64,000 bases of DNA from Taklimakanibacter sp050246735 (GTDB lineage: Bacteria; Pseudomonadota; Alphaproteobacteria; Rhizobiales; Aestuariivirgaceae): assembly GCA_050246735.1 (NCBI GenBank), contig JBFWVM010000019.1:1-64000 (forward strand). Direction: 5' to 3'. Both the position numbers and the translations under genes were made by a program. The notes under the pieces are model-generated. The model ran no database searches and was not told where the DNA came from. It saw only the letters and a program-made list of their open reading frames with translations. Shown here piece by piece: positions 25,701 to 34,210 of this stretch (position 1 is its first letter; each line of letters begins with the position of its first letter).

Positions 25701-26655
25701 GGAAGGCTCCATTGACGACAGCGCCCGCGGCGGCTTGCGCGGCCCGTCTCTCGGCGATGAAGGAGACGACACCTTCCCTGCGCGGCATCGCCGTCTGCGC
25801 GCCGCATTGCAAGGTCGCGAGCGCCGCCGCTGCATTGGCGAATTCGAGCCGCTCGCGGGCCATCTTGCCCGTGAAGGCGGCGGCGAGATAGGCCGCGGCA
25901 AAGCAGTCGCCCGCACCCGTGGTGTCGACGGGGCGGACCGGGAAGCCCGGCATGTCGATGCTCCCTTCCGCGCCGATGCGCCGGCAGCCGTCCTTGCCCA
26001 GGGTGACGATGATCTCGCCATTCCGCCGCAGCATCGACGGCGAGATCGGCGCCCCAAGCACGGAGCCTGCGGCGTCATATGCCTCCTGATTGAGGAACAG
26101 CGTGTCGATCATGGGCAAAAGCTCGGCCAGGCGACCGGGATTGCGCGCGATGTCGGGCGGCTCGAGGTCGAGCGAGACCGAAATGCCGCGTGTCCTGGCC
26201 ATGGCGAAAGCGGAAAATGCGAGGGCGGGGTCGCCGAAAGTGACATGCATGTGGCGGACGCCCTCGAACGCATCGGGGTTCAGATCCTGGGGCCGCGGCA
26301 GATAGGCGTCGGTCTCCAGCCGGATCAGCGATTTCTCGCCCGATGGCGACAGCAGGATCACGCACATGAATGTGTCGACCCCGGCGCGCTGGGCCACATA
26401 GCCGACATCGACTCCCTCGCGCGCGATCTCCGACAGGGCGAAGGCGCCCGCGGCATCGCTGCCTGCCGCGGCGATGAGCCGGCTCGTCAGGCCGAGCCGC
26501 GCCGCGGCCACGGCGCAATTGGCCGACATGCCGCCCGGCATCTGCCCGTGGCTGCGCCCGGCTACTTTCTGATCGTAGCTGGGCAGGGCCGGCACCGAGA
26601 TGAACATGTCGACGTCGAGGTCGCCGATGCACAGAACGTCGATATCGTGCTTCAC
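25693..26655 (-). CDS. PfkB-family carbohydrate kinase
   Basis: This 320-residue protein is a ribokinase-family kinase that transfers phosphate from ATP to a sugar or nucleoside hydroxyl. It has the substrate-side G-G-M-S-A-N-C-A-V-A-A-A-R-L-G motif (41-55) and the ATP/anion-hole motif D-T-T-G-A-G-D-C-F (244-252) with catalytic D250. The start is GTG at 26655 in a GTGA overlap with the permease stop, which is where homology begins (I-D-V-L-C-I-G-D-L-D). It overlaps the eIF2B-like gene by eight bases. The substrate is unknown; candidates include ribose, a deoxy-pentose, an Amadori compound or a nucleoside. Confidence 0.85.
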   Translation of the reverse strand: MKHDIDVLCIGDLDVDMFISVPALPSYDQKVAGRSHGQMPGGMSANCAVAAARLGLTSRLIAAAGSDAAGAFALSEIAREGVDVGYVAQRAGVDTFMCVILLSPSGEKSLIRLETDAYLPRPQDLNPDAFEGVRHMHVTFGDPALAFSAFAMARTRGISVSLDLEPPDIARNPGRLAELLPMIDTLFLNQEAYDAAGSVLGAPISPSMLRRNGEIIVTLGKDGCRRIGAEGSIDMPGFPVRPVDTTGAGDCFAAAYLAAAFTGKMARERLEFANAAAALATLQCGAQTAMPRREGVVSFIAERRAAQAAAGAVVNGAFHA

Positions 26656-27632
26656 GGCCTTGTGCTCCTGATCCGGCGAAGGCCTCCGGTGCTCGACACG
26701 GAGGCGATGAGGAGCACGCCGATCAGGCCGAGTTGCCAGGCGGCGGAAATATTGGCGAGCTGAAGCCCGATTTGCAGGGTGGTCACGATCAGGATCGCGA
26801 CGATCGTGCCGAGCACGCTGCCGGTGCCGCCGAAGATATGGGTTCCGCCGAGAACCGCGATCGTGACGGCCAGAAGCTCCATTCCCTTTCCGGCATCGGG
26901 GCGCGCCGCCAGGAACCACGACATGGCGATGATGCTGCCCAGCGCCGCGAGAACGCCCGAAAGCACGTAAAGCCCGGTGCGCAGGCGCACCACCGGAATG
27001 CCGGAGAGATGCGCCGCGCGATCGTCATTGCCGCATGCGACGATGTGGCGCCCCGTGCTGGTGCGCGTCAGCATGACATGCAGGCAGACGGCCACGGGGA
27101 GCAGCACGAAGACGAACGAATTGGGAAGGCCCAAGGTGTGTTCCTGACCCAGCCAACCGAACTCGGGCGGAAGCCCGCCGATCGGCCGGCCCATGGTCGT
27201 GGCCAGCGCCAGGCCGCCGAAAGCGAACATGGTCGCGAGCGTCGCCATCAATGAAGGCACGCGCACCACATTGACCAGGAGGCCGTTCAGCAGGCCCATG
27301 CCCGCACCGAGCACGAGGCCGGCCGCGCAGGCGAGCCAGATGTTCACGCCGATTGCGAACAGCGCCCCCACCGCCACGCCGACCAGCGAAACGATCGAGC
27401 CCACCGAAAGGTCGATGCCGGGTCCGCCGGCCAGGATCACCAGGGTTTGCCCGAGGCCGAGAAGGCCGAGGATCGGCACATATTGGAGGAGATAGGGAAT
27501 GGTGCTCGCCCTCCAGAAATAGGGCGAGAGCAAACTCATCGCGATGATGGCCAGGATCCACAGCGCGACGAGCAGGAGGAATCGCTTGGTCAGGGGATCC
27601 GCCATGCGGAGCTTGCTGATGCCGTTGGTCAT
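26652..27632 (-). CDS. Sugar ABC transporter permease (RbsC type), second
   Basis: This 326-residue inner-membrane protein has eight to ten hydrophobic segments and matches the BPD_transp_2 permeases of ribose, xylose and inositol importers. The family motif G-P-G-I-D-L-S-V-G-S (70-79) and the cytoplasmic V-L-G-G-T-H-I-F-G-G-T-G stretch near 264 are present. Its ATG overlaps the stop of the preceding permease (ATGA) and its stop overlaps the kinase start. The two permeases probably form a heterodimeric channel. Confidence 0.86.
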   Translation of the reverse strand: MTNGISKLRMADPLTKRFLLLVALWILAIIAMSLLSPYFWRASTIPYLLQYVPILGLLGLGQTLVILAGGPGIDLSVGSIVSLVGVAVGALFAIGVNIWLACAAGLVLGAGMGLLNGLLVNVVRVPSLMATLATMFAFGGLALATTMGRPIGGLPPEFGWLGQEHTLGLPNSFVFVLLPVAVCLHVMLTRTSTGRHIVACGNDDRAAHLSGIPVVRLRTGLYVLSGVLAALGSIIAMSWFLAARPDAGKGMELLAVTIAVLGGTHIFGGTGSVLGTIVAILIVTTLQIGLQLANISAAWQLGLIGVLLIASVSSTGGLRRIRSTRP

Positions 27633-28609
27633 TGCGGCCTCGGATCACTGCGGTTGCGGAACGCGTCGGCGGTCAGGACGACGATGAGCAGCGCGCCGAT
27701 GATGACCGCTTCCCAGAGCGAGGAGATACCCATAAGCACCAGTCCGTTCTGCATGATCCGGATGAACGCCACGCCCAGCAGGGTGCCGAGCAGGCTGCCT
27801 ACGCCGCCCCGGATGTTGGTGCCGCCCAGAATGGTGGCGGCGATCGCCTCGAGCGCGATGGTCGTGCCGATATTGATCTCCACGTTCCGCAGCCGCGCGA
27901 CATAGAGAAGGGCTGCAAGTCCCGCCAGCAGTCCGAGCAGCGCGTAGGTGGCGATCTTGGTGCGGTCGACATCGATGCCGGCGAGGCGCGCCGACGGCTC
28001 GCTGCAGCCGATGGCGTAGAGATGCTTGCCATAGGGCAGCTTTCGCAGCAGCACCCAGGCGAAGACATAGACGGCGGCGATCACGATCGCCGAGGCCGGC
28101 ACGAACCCGACATTCCCGTTCACCAGCGGCGAAAGCGTGCCGGGCAGGCCGGCGATCCAGGCTCCGCCGATCACCAGGAACATGATCGCCGAGAATATGT
28201 ACATGGAGCCGAGGGTGGCGATGATGGGCGGGACCTTGAGCTTGGCCGTGATGATGCCGTTGACCGCGCCCAGCAGCGAGCCGGTGAGCAGCCCGAGCGG
28301 CGCGACGACGGCGGAAGGCATGCCCCATTGGTAGGCCTTGCCGACGATGATGGCCGAGACGGCGAGGATGCCGCCGACGCTGACATCGATGCCGCCCATG
28401 ATGATGACCAGCGTCATCCCGGCCGAGACGACGGCCAGTTCGAGGCCCGCGCGCATCGTCTGCACGAGGTTGTTCACGCTCAGGAAATACGGCGACGCGA
28501 AGGTGAAGACCGCGCCGACGGCTAGGATGGCCAGGATGAGGGCCACCTCGCGCGAGGCGGTGGGGGATACCAGTCGCGGCGCGGGGCGCATATCCGTCAC
28601 GGATGACAT
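27629..28609 (-). CDS. Sugar ABC transporter permease (RbsC type), first
   Basis: This 326-residue inner-membrane permease of the BPD_transp_2 type carries the family motifs G-G-I-D-V-S-V-G-G (near 73-81) and I-L-G-G-T-N-I-R-G-G-V-G (near 264). About eight to ten membrane segments are visible. The ATG at 28609 follows AAGGA; upstream in-frame sequence belongs to the antisense of the binding-protein gene. Two different permease genes, as in autoinducer-2 (LsrCD) and some rhizobial sugar systems, point to a heterodimer. Confidence 0.86.
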   Translation of the reverse strand: MSSVTDMRPAPRLVSPTASREVALILAILAVGAVFTFASPYFLSVNNLVQTMRAGLELAVVSAGMTLVIIMGGIDVSVGGILAVSAIIVGKAYQWGMPSAVVAPLGLLTGSLLGAVNGIITAKLKVPPIIATLGSMYIFSAIMFLVIGGAWIAGLPGTLSPLVNGNVGFVPASAIVIAAVYVFAWVLLRKLPYGKHLYAIGCSEPSARLAGIDVDRTKIATYALLGLLAGLAALLYVARLRNVEINIGTTIALEAIAATILGGTNIRGGVGSLLGTLLGVAFIRIMQNGLVLMGISSLWEAVIIGALLIVVLTADAFRNRSDPRPQ

Positions 28610-28701
28610 GAGCTGTCCTTGCGATGAGGCCCGGACCCGCAGTTCAGGCAGCGGATCCGGAACCTTGTCCAGGGCGCGCGGCGATGGCCGCTGCCGGACG
28701 A

Positions 28702-29688
28702 TCAGAAGTCGAACTGCTGGATGTTGTCCTTGGTGAAGACCATCGGGTTGCCGAGGAGAAGGACCTTCTGGTCGGCCAGCCACTGCACATTGGCGTCGAG
28801 ACCATCGACCTTGGGTTTCTCTTCGAACGACTTGCCATCGGCCACCTGTTTGCCCGCCCAGACGGTGAGGTAGCCGAGATCCGTCGGGTTCCACAACACG
28901 GAATAGGTCATGGCGCCGCTCATCATGTAGTCCTTGATCGTGTTGGGCGAGCAATAGCCGGTGGTGACGATCTGGCCCTGCTTGCCGGCCGCCTCGACCG
29001 CCTGGCCGATGCCGGGGCACGTGGTCGAGGCAATGCCGATGATGCCCTTCAGGTCGGGATTGCGCGTCATCGCATCGGTGGCGAACTGAAAGGCGCGCGC
29101 CGCCGTGCCGTCGGTATGGTCGACCGAGACGATCTCGATCTTGGGATATTTCGTCTGAGCGCGTTCCTTGATCGCGGCGATCCACGCATTCAGGCTGGCG
29201 ATGGTCGGCGCGTCCGAGATGATGGCGATCTTGCCCTCCTCGCCGATGCGCTTGACCATCTCGTCGAGGATGGTGAAGCCGAGGTCCTGGTCGAGCGCCT
29301 GGGCGACGTAGAATTCACGCTCGCTGCCCGCCGCGTCGGCATCCGACGTTATGACGTGGACCCCCGCCGCCCGCGCCTTGGCAATGGCGGGTTTCAGCGT
29401 CTCCACATCGACCGGAGAGACGCCGACCACGTTGAAGCCCTGGCTGACGAAGCTTTCGAAGATGCGCAACTGGTCGGTGGCATTGGTGCTGGTCGGACCC
29501 TCCTGGACATACTCGACGCCGAATTTCTCGGCCGCTTTCTTGCCGCCGTTCTCCATCGCGACATAGTAAGGGATGCCCTGGATCTGGGGCACGAAGGCCA
29601 CGCGCACCTTGTCTTGGGCGAAAGCGCCGCCGGCGAGGATGGTCGAGGCGGCAAGTCCGGCGGCGAGCGTCATCAGGATGGTTTTCAT
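28702..29688 (-). CDS. Sugar ABC transporter substrate-binding protein
   Basis: This 328-residue periplasmic protein is of the ribose/galactose-binding type (peripla_BP_4). A Sec signal peptide covers about residues 1-24 (M-K-T-I-L, a hydrophobic core and a G-A-F-A cut site). The mature part opens V-R-V-A-F-V-P-Q-I-Q-G-I-P-Y-Y, typical of autoinducer-2 (LsrB) and rhamnose (RhaS) binding proteins, with a hinge segment G-V-S-P-V-D-V near residue 90. The ligand cannot be read. The gene lies between the ATPase gene and the first permease gene. Confidence 0.87.
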   Translation of the reverse strand: MKTILMTLAAGLAASTILAGGAFAQDKVRVAFVPQIQGIPYYVAMENGGKKAAEKFGVEYVQEGPTSTNATDQLRIFESFVSQGFNVVGVSPVDVETLKPAIAKARAAGVHVITSDADAAGSEREFYVAQALDQDLGFTILDEMVKRIGEEGKIAIISDAPTIASLNAWIAAIKERAQTKYPKIEIVSVDHTDGTAARAFQFATDAMTRNPDLKGIIGIASTTCPGIGQAVEAAGKQGQIVTTGYCSPNTIKDYMMSGAMTYSVLWNPTDLGYLTVWAGKQVADGKSFEEKPKVDGLDANVQWLADQKVLLLGNPMVFTKDNIQQFDF

Positions 29689-29752
29689 GTCTCACTCCCT
29701 GTGGGTTGGTTCTGCTGCGGGACGTCTGGCCGGCCCGCGGCGGCCTGCGCCG

Positions 29753-30505
29753 TCACGAGGCGGCGGCGCGCGCCTCATGGGCTCCGGTGATGAGCCCGAT
29801 GATTTCCTGTGGAGACGTGCGCGCGGTCTCGCGGACGCTGATACAGCGGCCGTGGCGCATCACCGATATCCGGCTGGAGACTTCGAACACGTTCTGGATA
29901 TTGTGCGATATGAGGACGACGGACTTGCCCTGCGCGCGCAGCTTGGTGATGAAGTCGAGCACCTTGCGCACTTCGCCGACCGCCAGCGCGGCGGTCGGCT
30001 CGTCCATGATGATGAGGCGGGCATCCATGTTCAGCGCGCGCGCGATCGCGACGCCCTGCCGCTGGCCGCCCGACATGAACTCCATCCAGGCATCGATGCT
30101 GGGCACGTGGACGTCGAGGTCTGCGAGCAGCTCGCCGGCTCGCTTGCGCATCGCCTGCCGGTCGAGGAACGGGATGCCGAGGATCGGCCGCTTGAGCTCG
30201 CGGCCGAGGAAGATATTGTCGACGACGTTCATTTTCCCGGCGAGGGCCAGTTCCTGGTAGATGGTGGCGATGCCGCTGTTCCAGGCATCCTGAGGGGAGC
30301 GGAAGGAGACCCTCCGGCCTTCCATCTCGATCGCTCCTTCATCCGGCGCATGGGCGCCGGACATCGTCTTGATCAGGGTCGACTTGCCGGCACCATTGTC
30401 GCCGACCAGCGCCATCACTTCACCGCCGGCGACTTCGAAATCGACATGGTCGAGCGCGGTGAGGCCGCCGAAGCGCTTGACGATGCCCGTCATGCGGAAA
30501 AGCAT
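29753..30505 (-). CDS. Sugar ABC transporter ATP-binding protein (single domain)
   Basis: This 250-residue ABC ATPase has Walker A G-D-N-G-A-G-K-S-T (35-43), signature M-S-G-G-Q (L replaced by M), Walker B L-I-I-M-D-E-P and the switch His in I-S-H-N. Ribose-type importers usually use a tandem ATPase of about 500 residues (RbsA); this is a single-domain, FrcA-like form that must act as a homodimer. GGGAGG precedes the ATG at 30505 by six bases. It follows the fusion regulator-kinase gene by 40 bases. Confidence 0.88.
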   Translation of the reverse strand: MLFRMTGIVKRFGGLTALDHVDFEVAGGEVMALVGDNGAGKSTLIKTMSGAHAPDEGAIEMEGRRVSFRSPQDAWNSGIATIYQELALAGKMNVVDNIFLGRELKRPILGIPFLDRQAMRKRAGELLADLDVHVPSIDAWMEFMSGGQRQGVAIARALNMDARLIIMDEPTAALAVGEVRKVLDFITKLRAQGKSVVLISHNIQNVFEVSSRISVMRHGRCISVRETARTSPQEIIGLITGAHEARAAAS

Positions 30506-30545
30506 GCTCGACCTCCCTTGCTGCGCGCCGACATGTCCGGCCTCA

Positions 30546-31733
30546 TCACGCCACCCGCGCGAGCGGGCCGGCCAGGGCGGCTTCCAGCTCCTCATGCGAG
30601 GCGATCAGGCCCTGGGCCCCTTCGACGGTCGTCGTCAGGCTTCCGGCCACCGCTGCATGACGCGCCGCATCTGCGAGGGACGCGCCATGCATCCAGTAGG
30701 CCAGGAAGACGCCGGCGAAGCTGTCGCCCGCTCCCGTCGCATCGACCAGCCGCACGGGAAGAGCCGGGACCTGGATCGGTGCACTGCCGTCGGCCGGGAA
30801 CACCACCGCGCCGAGCGGCCCCATGGTGACGACGAGATGTCCGCGCTGCTTCAGCCGCGCCAGCTGCTCCATCACCGCCGCGATCAAGTCGATGCTCGTC
30901 CCGCGTATGTCGAATACGTCGCGCACCATCCCGTCGCCGGCAAAAGAGAGGTCGAGCCGGCTCAGAATGTCGAAGAACCCTTCCGGCGTGCGCACGCTGT
31001 CGGGGAGCCCGGCCGGATGCAGGCTCACCTTCCAGCCCGCTTCATGGAAGGAAGCGATCGAGCCGCGCATGCGTTCATAGTGATAGCCTTCGATATGAAG
31101 GCAGCAGGGACGGCCCTCCGGCTTGATCCCCAGATAACCCGTCAGGTCCATCTCGGTGAGCTCGAACGGCTCGTTGACGATGGTGCGGCTGCCATTCGGC
31201 TCGGTGAACACGACGCAGCGCGACAGCCGGTCATTGTAGGGCCGGCGGATCGGCAGGGCATGGACGCCCTTGGCCGAGAGCTCCGAGAGCGCCCAGTCGC
31301 TGTCGGGGTCCGAGCCCAGGGCCGTCGCAAGCTCGACATCGAGCCGGTAAGACCCTCCCTGCCCGACTCCGGCTGCCGCCACAGCCAGATTAGCGGCCGG
31401 ACCGCCCAACGCCTTTTCGATGTGATGCGCGGTGATGCGGTCGTCCCGGTGCGGCAGGACATCGACCCGACACATGTAGTCGACGCTGATATAGCCGGTC
31501 ACGACCAGACGGGGCAGCATGGCGCGGCTTTCGTCGGCCACGAGCGGCGCGGTATTCGACAGGGCGCGGGCGATGGTGCTCGGACGGTAGGCCAGCTTGC
31601 GCACGGCATCGTCGATGCGCGCCTTGGTCGAGGCGCGGACATTCGCCGTCCCGTTCAGATAGTTCGAAACCGTTCCGACCGACACGCCGGCAGCGCTCGC
31701 CACGTCTGCGATCGTCGGCCGCCTGCGTCCCAT
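30546..31733 (-). CDS. LacI-type HTH fused to PfkB-family kinase
   Basis: This 395-residue protein joins a LacI-family DNA-binding domain (residues 6-60, with T-I-A-D-V-A-S-A-A-G-V-S and hinge-like Y-R-P-S-T-I-A-R-A-L) directly to a PfkB kinase (about 75-390). The kinase part has G-G-P-A-A-N-L-A-V-A-A (110-120) and D-A-T-G-A-G-D-S-F (331-339, catalytic D337). A LacI regulator would normally have a periplasmic-binding-protein-like effector domain; here a sugar kinase takes that place. Sugar binding by the kinase could therefore set operator affinity (inference). It is the first gene of the operon, and a LacI-like palindrome lies 13 bases before its ATG, which follows GGGAGG. Both kinase motifs look intact, so catalysis is plausible. 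Confidence 0.85.
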   Translation of the reverse strand: MGRRRPTIADVASAAGVSVGTVSNYLNGTANVRASTKARIDDAVRKLAYRPSTIARALSNTAPLVADESRAMLPRLVVTGYISVDYMCRVDVLPHRDDRITAHHIEKALGGPAANLAVAAAGVGQGGSYRLDVELATALGSDPDSDWALSELSAKGVHALPIRRPYNDRLSRCVVFTEPNGSRTIVNEPFELTEMDLTGYLGIKPEGRPCCLHIEGYHYERMRGSIASFHEAGWKVSLHPAGLPDSVRTPEGFFDILSRLDLSFAGDGMVRDVFDIRGTSIDLIAAVMEQLARLKQRGHLVVTMGPLGAVVFPADGSAPIQVPALPVRLVDATGAGDSFAGVFLAYWMHGASLADAARHAAVAGSLTTTVEGAQGLIASHEELEAALAGPLARVA

Positions 31734-31745
31734 TGTTCCTCCCTT

Positions 31746-31759
31746 TTGAACCGCTTCAA
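31746..31759. promoter_or_regulatory. LacI-type operator upstream of the sugar operon
   Basis: TTGAACCGCTTCAA has inverted arms around a central CG with one mismatched pair, the layout of LacI/GalR operators. It lies 13 bases before the fusion gene ATG. On the minus strand a possible promoter (TTGAAG, then AAGAAT after 18 bases) lies just upstream. A second dyad, TTGAA-N5-TTCAA, is at 31830-31844. Confidence 0.55.
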
Positions 31760-31829
31760 TTCTTGGCACCAAAACAGCCACTCTTCAAGGACTGGAATCA
31801 CCTCGGAAAGTCACAACGATCCCAGTCTT

Positions 31830-31844
31830 TTGAATATTCTTCAA
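31830..31844. promoter_or_regulatory. Second TTGAA/TTCAA dyad
   Basis: TTGAATATTCTTCAA has the same TTGAA and TTCAA arms as the nearer operator but with five bases between them. It sits about 85 bases further upstream and could permit looping between two bound regulators. Evidence is pattern only. Confidence 0.35.
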
Positions 31845-31880
31845 TTTCAGGCGTGTTGCGATTGCTCCTGATGGAGCTGC

Positions 31881-32909
31881 CTATTCCACGGGCGTGAAAT
31901 CGTCGAAGCGGCCGCGCCGCGGGGTGATCGCCTCGCCGCGGCTGAACAGGCGCGAGGCGTCGGTACCGGGCATGGTGGTGCGGGCGAGCTGCGCCATGGC
32001 CGGATCGCTCGGCGCCGGGAGGGCGCCGGCATAGTCCGATTTCGTCGGCGATGGCTGCTCCGGACCGCCGGGCCCTTGCGCCGCCTGCGGCAGGCCTTCC
32101 GAGGGCTGGCCGAAGCCCGGCAGGGGCTCGCTTTCGAGGCTCGCGGCGGGCGGCGGCGGGGTTGCCGCCACGGCGATCTCGATATCCTTGTTGATGGCGG
32201 CCATGACCAGCCGCGCCATCTTGTTGTTGCCCTCTTTCAGGAAATGCACGCCATCGCGCGATCTGAGCCTCACGAATTCGCCGGTGTCGTCGAAGCCCGA
32301 CTCGCTGTATTTGCCGTTGTCCGAGAGCGCGGCGCGCGTCTCCACGAAGCGGATGCCGGCCGCCGCGGCGCGTTCCTTGTGGATGGCGGAAACGATCTTC
32401 ATCGAGCCGTCGTACTTCTCCGCCTGCATCGGCGGCATCTCCATCCAGTAGACGGCCGCTCCCGCTTCCTTGAGGCTCGCCATCAGCTCGTCCACCTGCT
32501 TGACGTAGGCCGCCCGCCACTCCTTGGTGTCGAAGGCGTAGCGTATCCCCCCGTCGCGGATCGGCTGGGCGTCGTTCGATCCCAGCATCACGATGGCGAT
32601 GTCGATCCTGTTGCTGGCGAGGATCTTGGGCAGCGCCCCGTTCCAGTCGTAATATTCCGGACGCGACAGGCCCGAATCCTCCTTGTAGCGGCCGTTGAGC
32701 GATATCCGCAGATCGCCGTCGATGGTGCGCGACACGCCCGACCACAGGCCGGCGGCCAGAGAGTCGCCCAGGACGAATATCTGGTAGAGGTCCCTGGCGG
32801 CGAAATAAGGCTTGCTGTCCGGCGACCTGTCCTGCTTGCCCTCCTGCGCGTGGAGCGGCAGCGAGAGAGCGAGGAGCGCACCGGCGATGAGGAAGAGGCG
32901 CCTGATCAT
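31881..32909 (-). CDS. SGNH-fold hydrolase (DUF459 type), secreted
   Basis: This 342-residue protein begins with a signal peptide (M-I-R-R, hydrophobic core, cleavage near H-A-Q at 20-22). The SGNH blocks are present: V-L-G-D-S-L-A-A (nucleophile S50), M-L-G-S-N-D-A (N112) and S-R-D-G-V-H-F near residue 220 with the Asp and His. The C-terminal 90 residues are Pro-rich and low complexity. Family members with this layout are periplasmic lipases/esterases or polysaccharide O-acetyl-modifying enzymes. It stands ten bases after the lytic transglycosylase stop on the same strand, which suggests cell-wall work. Confidence 0.8.
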   Translation of the reverse strand: MIRRLFLIAGALLALSLPLHAQEGKQDRSPDSKPYFAARDLYQIFVLGDSLAAGLWSGVSRTIDGDLRISLNGRYKEDSGLSRPEYYDWNGALPKILASNRIDIAIVMLGSNDAQPIRDGGIRYAFDTKEWRAAYVKQVDELMASLKEAGAAVYWMEMPPMQAEKYDGSMKIVSAIHKERAAAAGIRFVETRAALSDNGKYSESGFDDTGEFVRLRSRDGVHFLKEGNNKMARLVMAAINKDIEIAVAATPPPPAASLESEPLPGFGQPSEGLPQAAQGPGGPEQPSPTKSDYAGALPAPSDPAMAQLARTTMPGTDASRLFSRGEAITPRRGRFDDFTPVE

Positions 32910-32918
32910 GCCGCGATC

Positions 32919-34127
32919 CTATCCGCCCCGGCGCAGGCGCTCAAGCAGCGCCACGGTCGGCGTGCCGTCGAGCCTGAGGCCGGCCTTGTGCTGGAAGCCC
33001 AGGATCGCCTCGTAGGTCCTGGCGCCGAACCGGCCGTCGGTGCCGCCGGTGTCGAAGCCGCGGCGGGAGAGGAGCTTCTGGATCTCGACGCGCTGGGCGA
33101 AGGAGAGATCGTAGTCTATGTCGGGCCAGGAGGCGACGAAGGGCGCGCCGCCCCTGATGCGGTCCGCCAGATGGCCCACCGCCACCGCATAGGAATGCGA
33201 CTGGTTGTAGTCCATGATCGCCATGAAATTGCGGGTGACCAGGAAGGGCGGTCCGTCGACGCCTTGCGGCACCATGACGAAAGCGTCTGCCTGGGGCGCG
33301 CCGAAATCGCCGCCGCGCGCCGGCCTGACGCCGAGCTTCGACCATTCGGCGACGCTGCGCCAGTTGGTGCGGCCGATCAGGGCACGGTCGAACTTCGCCG
33401 GCAGCTTGACTTCCCAGCCCCATGGCCGGTCGTTCTTCCATCCGGCCTTGGCGAGATAGTTCGCCGTCGAGGCCAGCGCATCGGCGCTCGAGTTCCAGAT
33501 GTCCTTCCTGCCGTCGCCGGTCCAGTCGACCGCATAGCGCAGATAGGAGGTCGGGATGAACTGCGTGTGGCCCATGGCGCCGGCCCAGGAGCCGGTGAAG
33601 TCGGCGGGGCCGACGATGCCGCTCTTCAGGATCTTGAGGGCGGCGATGTATTGCTCGCGCGCATAGTCCTTGCGGTTCCCTGAATAGGCCAGGGTGGCGA
33701 GCGAGCGCATCACCTTCATCTGGCCCTTGTCGCGGCCGAAATTGCTTTCCATGCCCCAGATGGCGAGCAGGATGTTGCGGTCGACCTTGTAGCGCTTCTC
33801 GATGCGGGCGAGGAGGCCGTCCTCCTCGGCCTTCACGCCGCGGCCGCTTTCGATGCGCGCCGCGGTCACCGCCTTCGACAGATATTGCGAGGTGGTCGTG
33901 GTGAATTCCGGCTGGTTGTTGGCGAGCTTGAGCACGTCGGGATCGGGTTCGCCGATCCCGGCAAAGGCGCGCTCGAAGATCCGGCGCGGGATGCCTGCCG
34001 CCTTCGCCTTCGGCCACAGGCTCTGGATGAAGCCTTCGAACTCGGCGTCCGCTTGCGCCGCGGGCGCCGTCAGTGCCGAAAGGGCGGCCGCCACAAGCAG
34101 GGCGGCCAGGATATTGAGCTTCGCCAT
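32919..34127 (-). CDS. Lytic murein transglycosylase (MltB family)
   Basis: This 402-residue exported enzyme cleaves peptidoglycan with formation of 1,6-anhydromuramyl ends. A signal peptide covers about residues 1-26. The catalytic Glu is E127 in G-M-E-S-N-F-G, followed by the family G-A-M-G-H-T-Q-F-I-P-T-S motif near 185-196, and the C-terminal 60 residues form a peptidoglycan-binding domain (Q-K-L-L-S-R-R-G-F-D...D-G-R-F-G). No lipobox Cys follows the signal, so it is probably soluble periplasmic. It precedes the SGNH gene in one unit. Confidence 0.88.
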   Translation of the reverse strand: MAKLNILAALLVAAALSALTAPAAQADAEFEGFIQSLWPKAKAAGIPRRIFERAFAGIGEPDPDVLKLANNQPEFTTTTSQYLSKAVTAARIESGRGVKAEEDGLLARIEKRYKVDRNILLAIWGMESNFGRDKGQMKVMRSLATLAYSGNRKDYAREQYIAALKILKSGIVGPADFTGSWAGAMGHTQFIPTSYLRYAVDWTGDGRKDIWNSSADALASTANYLAKAGWKNDRPWGWEVKLPAKFDRALIGRTNWRSVAEWSKLGVRPARGGDFGAPQADAFVMVPQGVDGPPFLVTRNFMAIMDYNQSHSYAVAVGHLADRIRGGAPFVASWPDIDYDLSFAQRVEIQKLLSRRGFDTGGTDGRFGARTYEAILGFQHKAGLRLDGTPTVALLERLRRGG

Positions 34128-34210
34128 CTGGTCCTCGATCAGGGGTGAGTCGCTACGCCCTCCCGGCCGTCATATCAGAGGACGAGCAAAGCCGGCAAAT
34201 GCGGCCCCTT

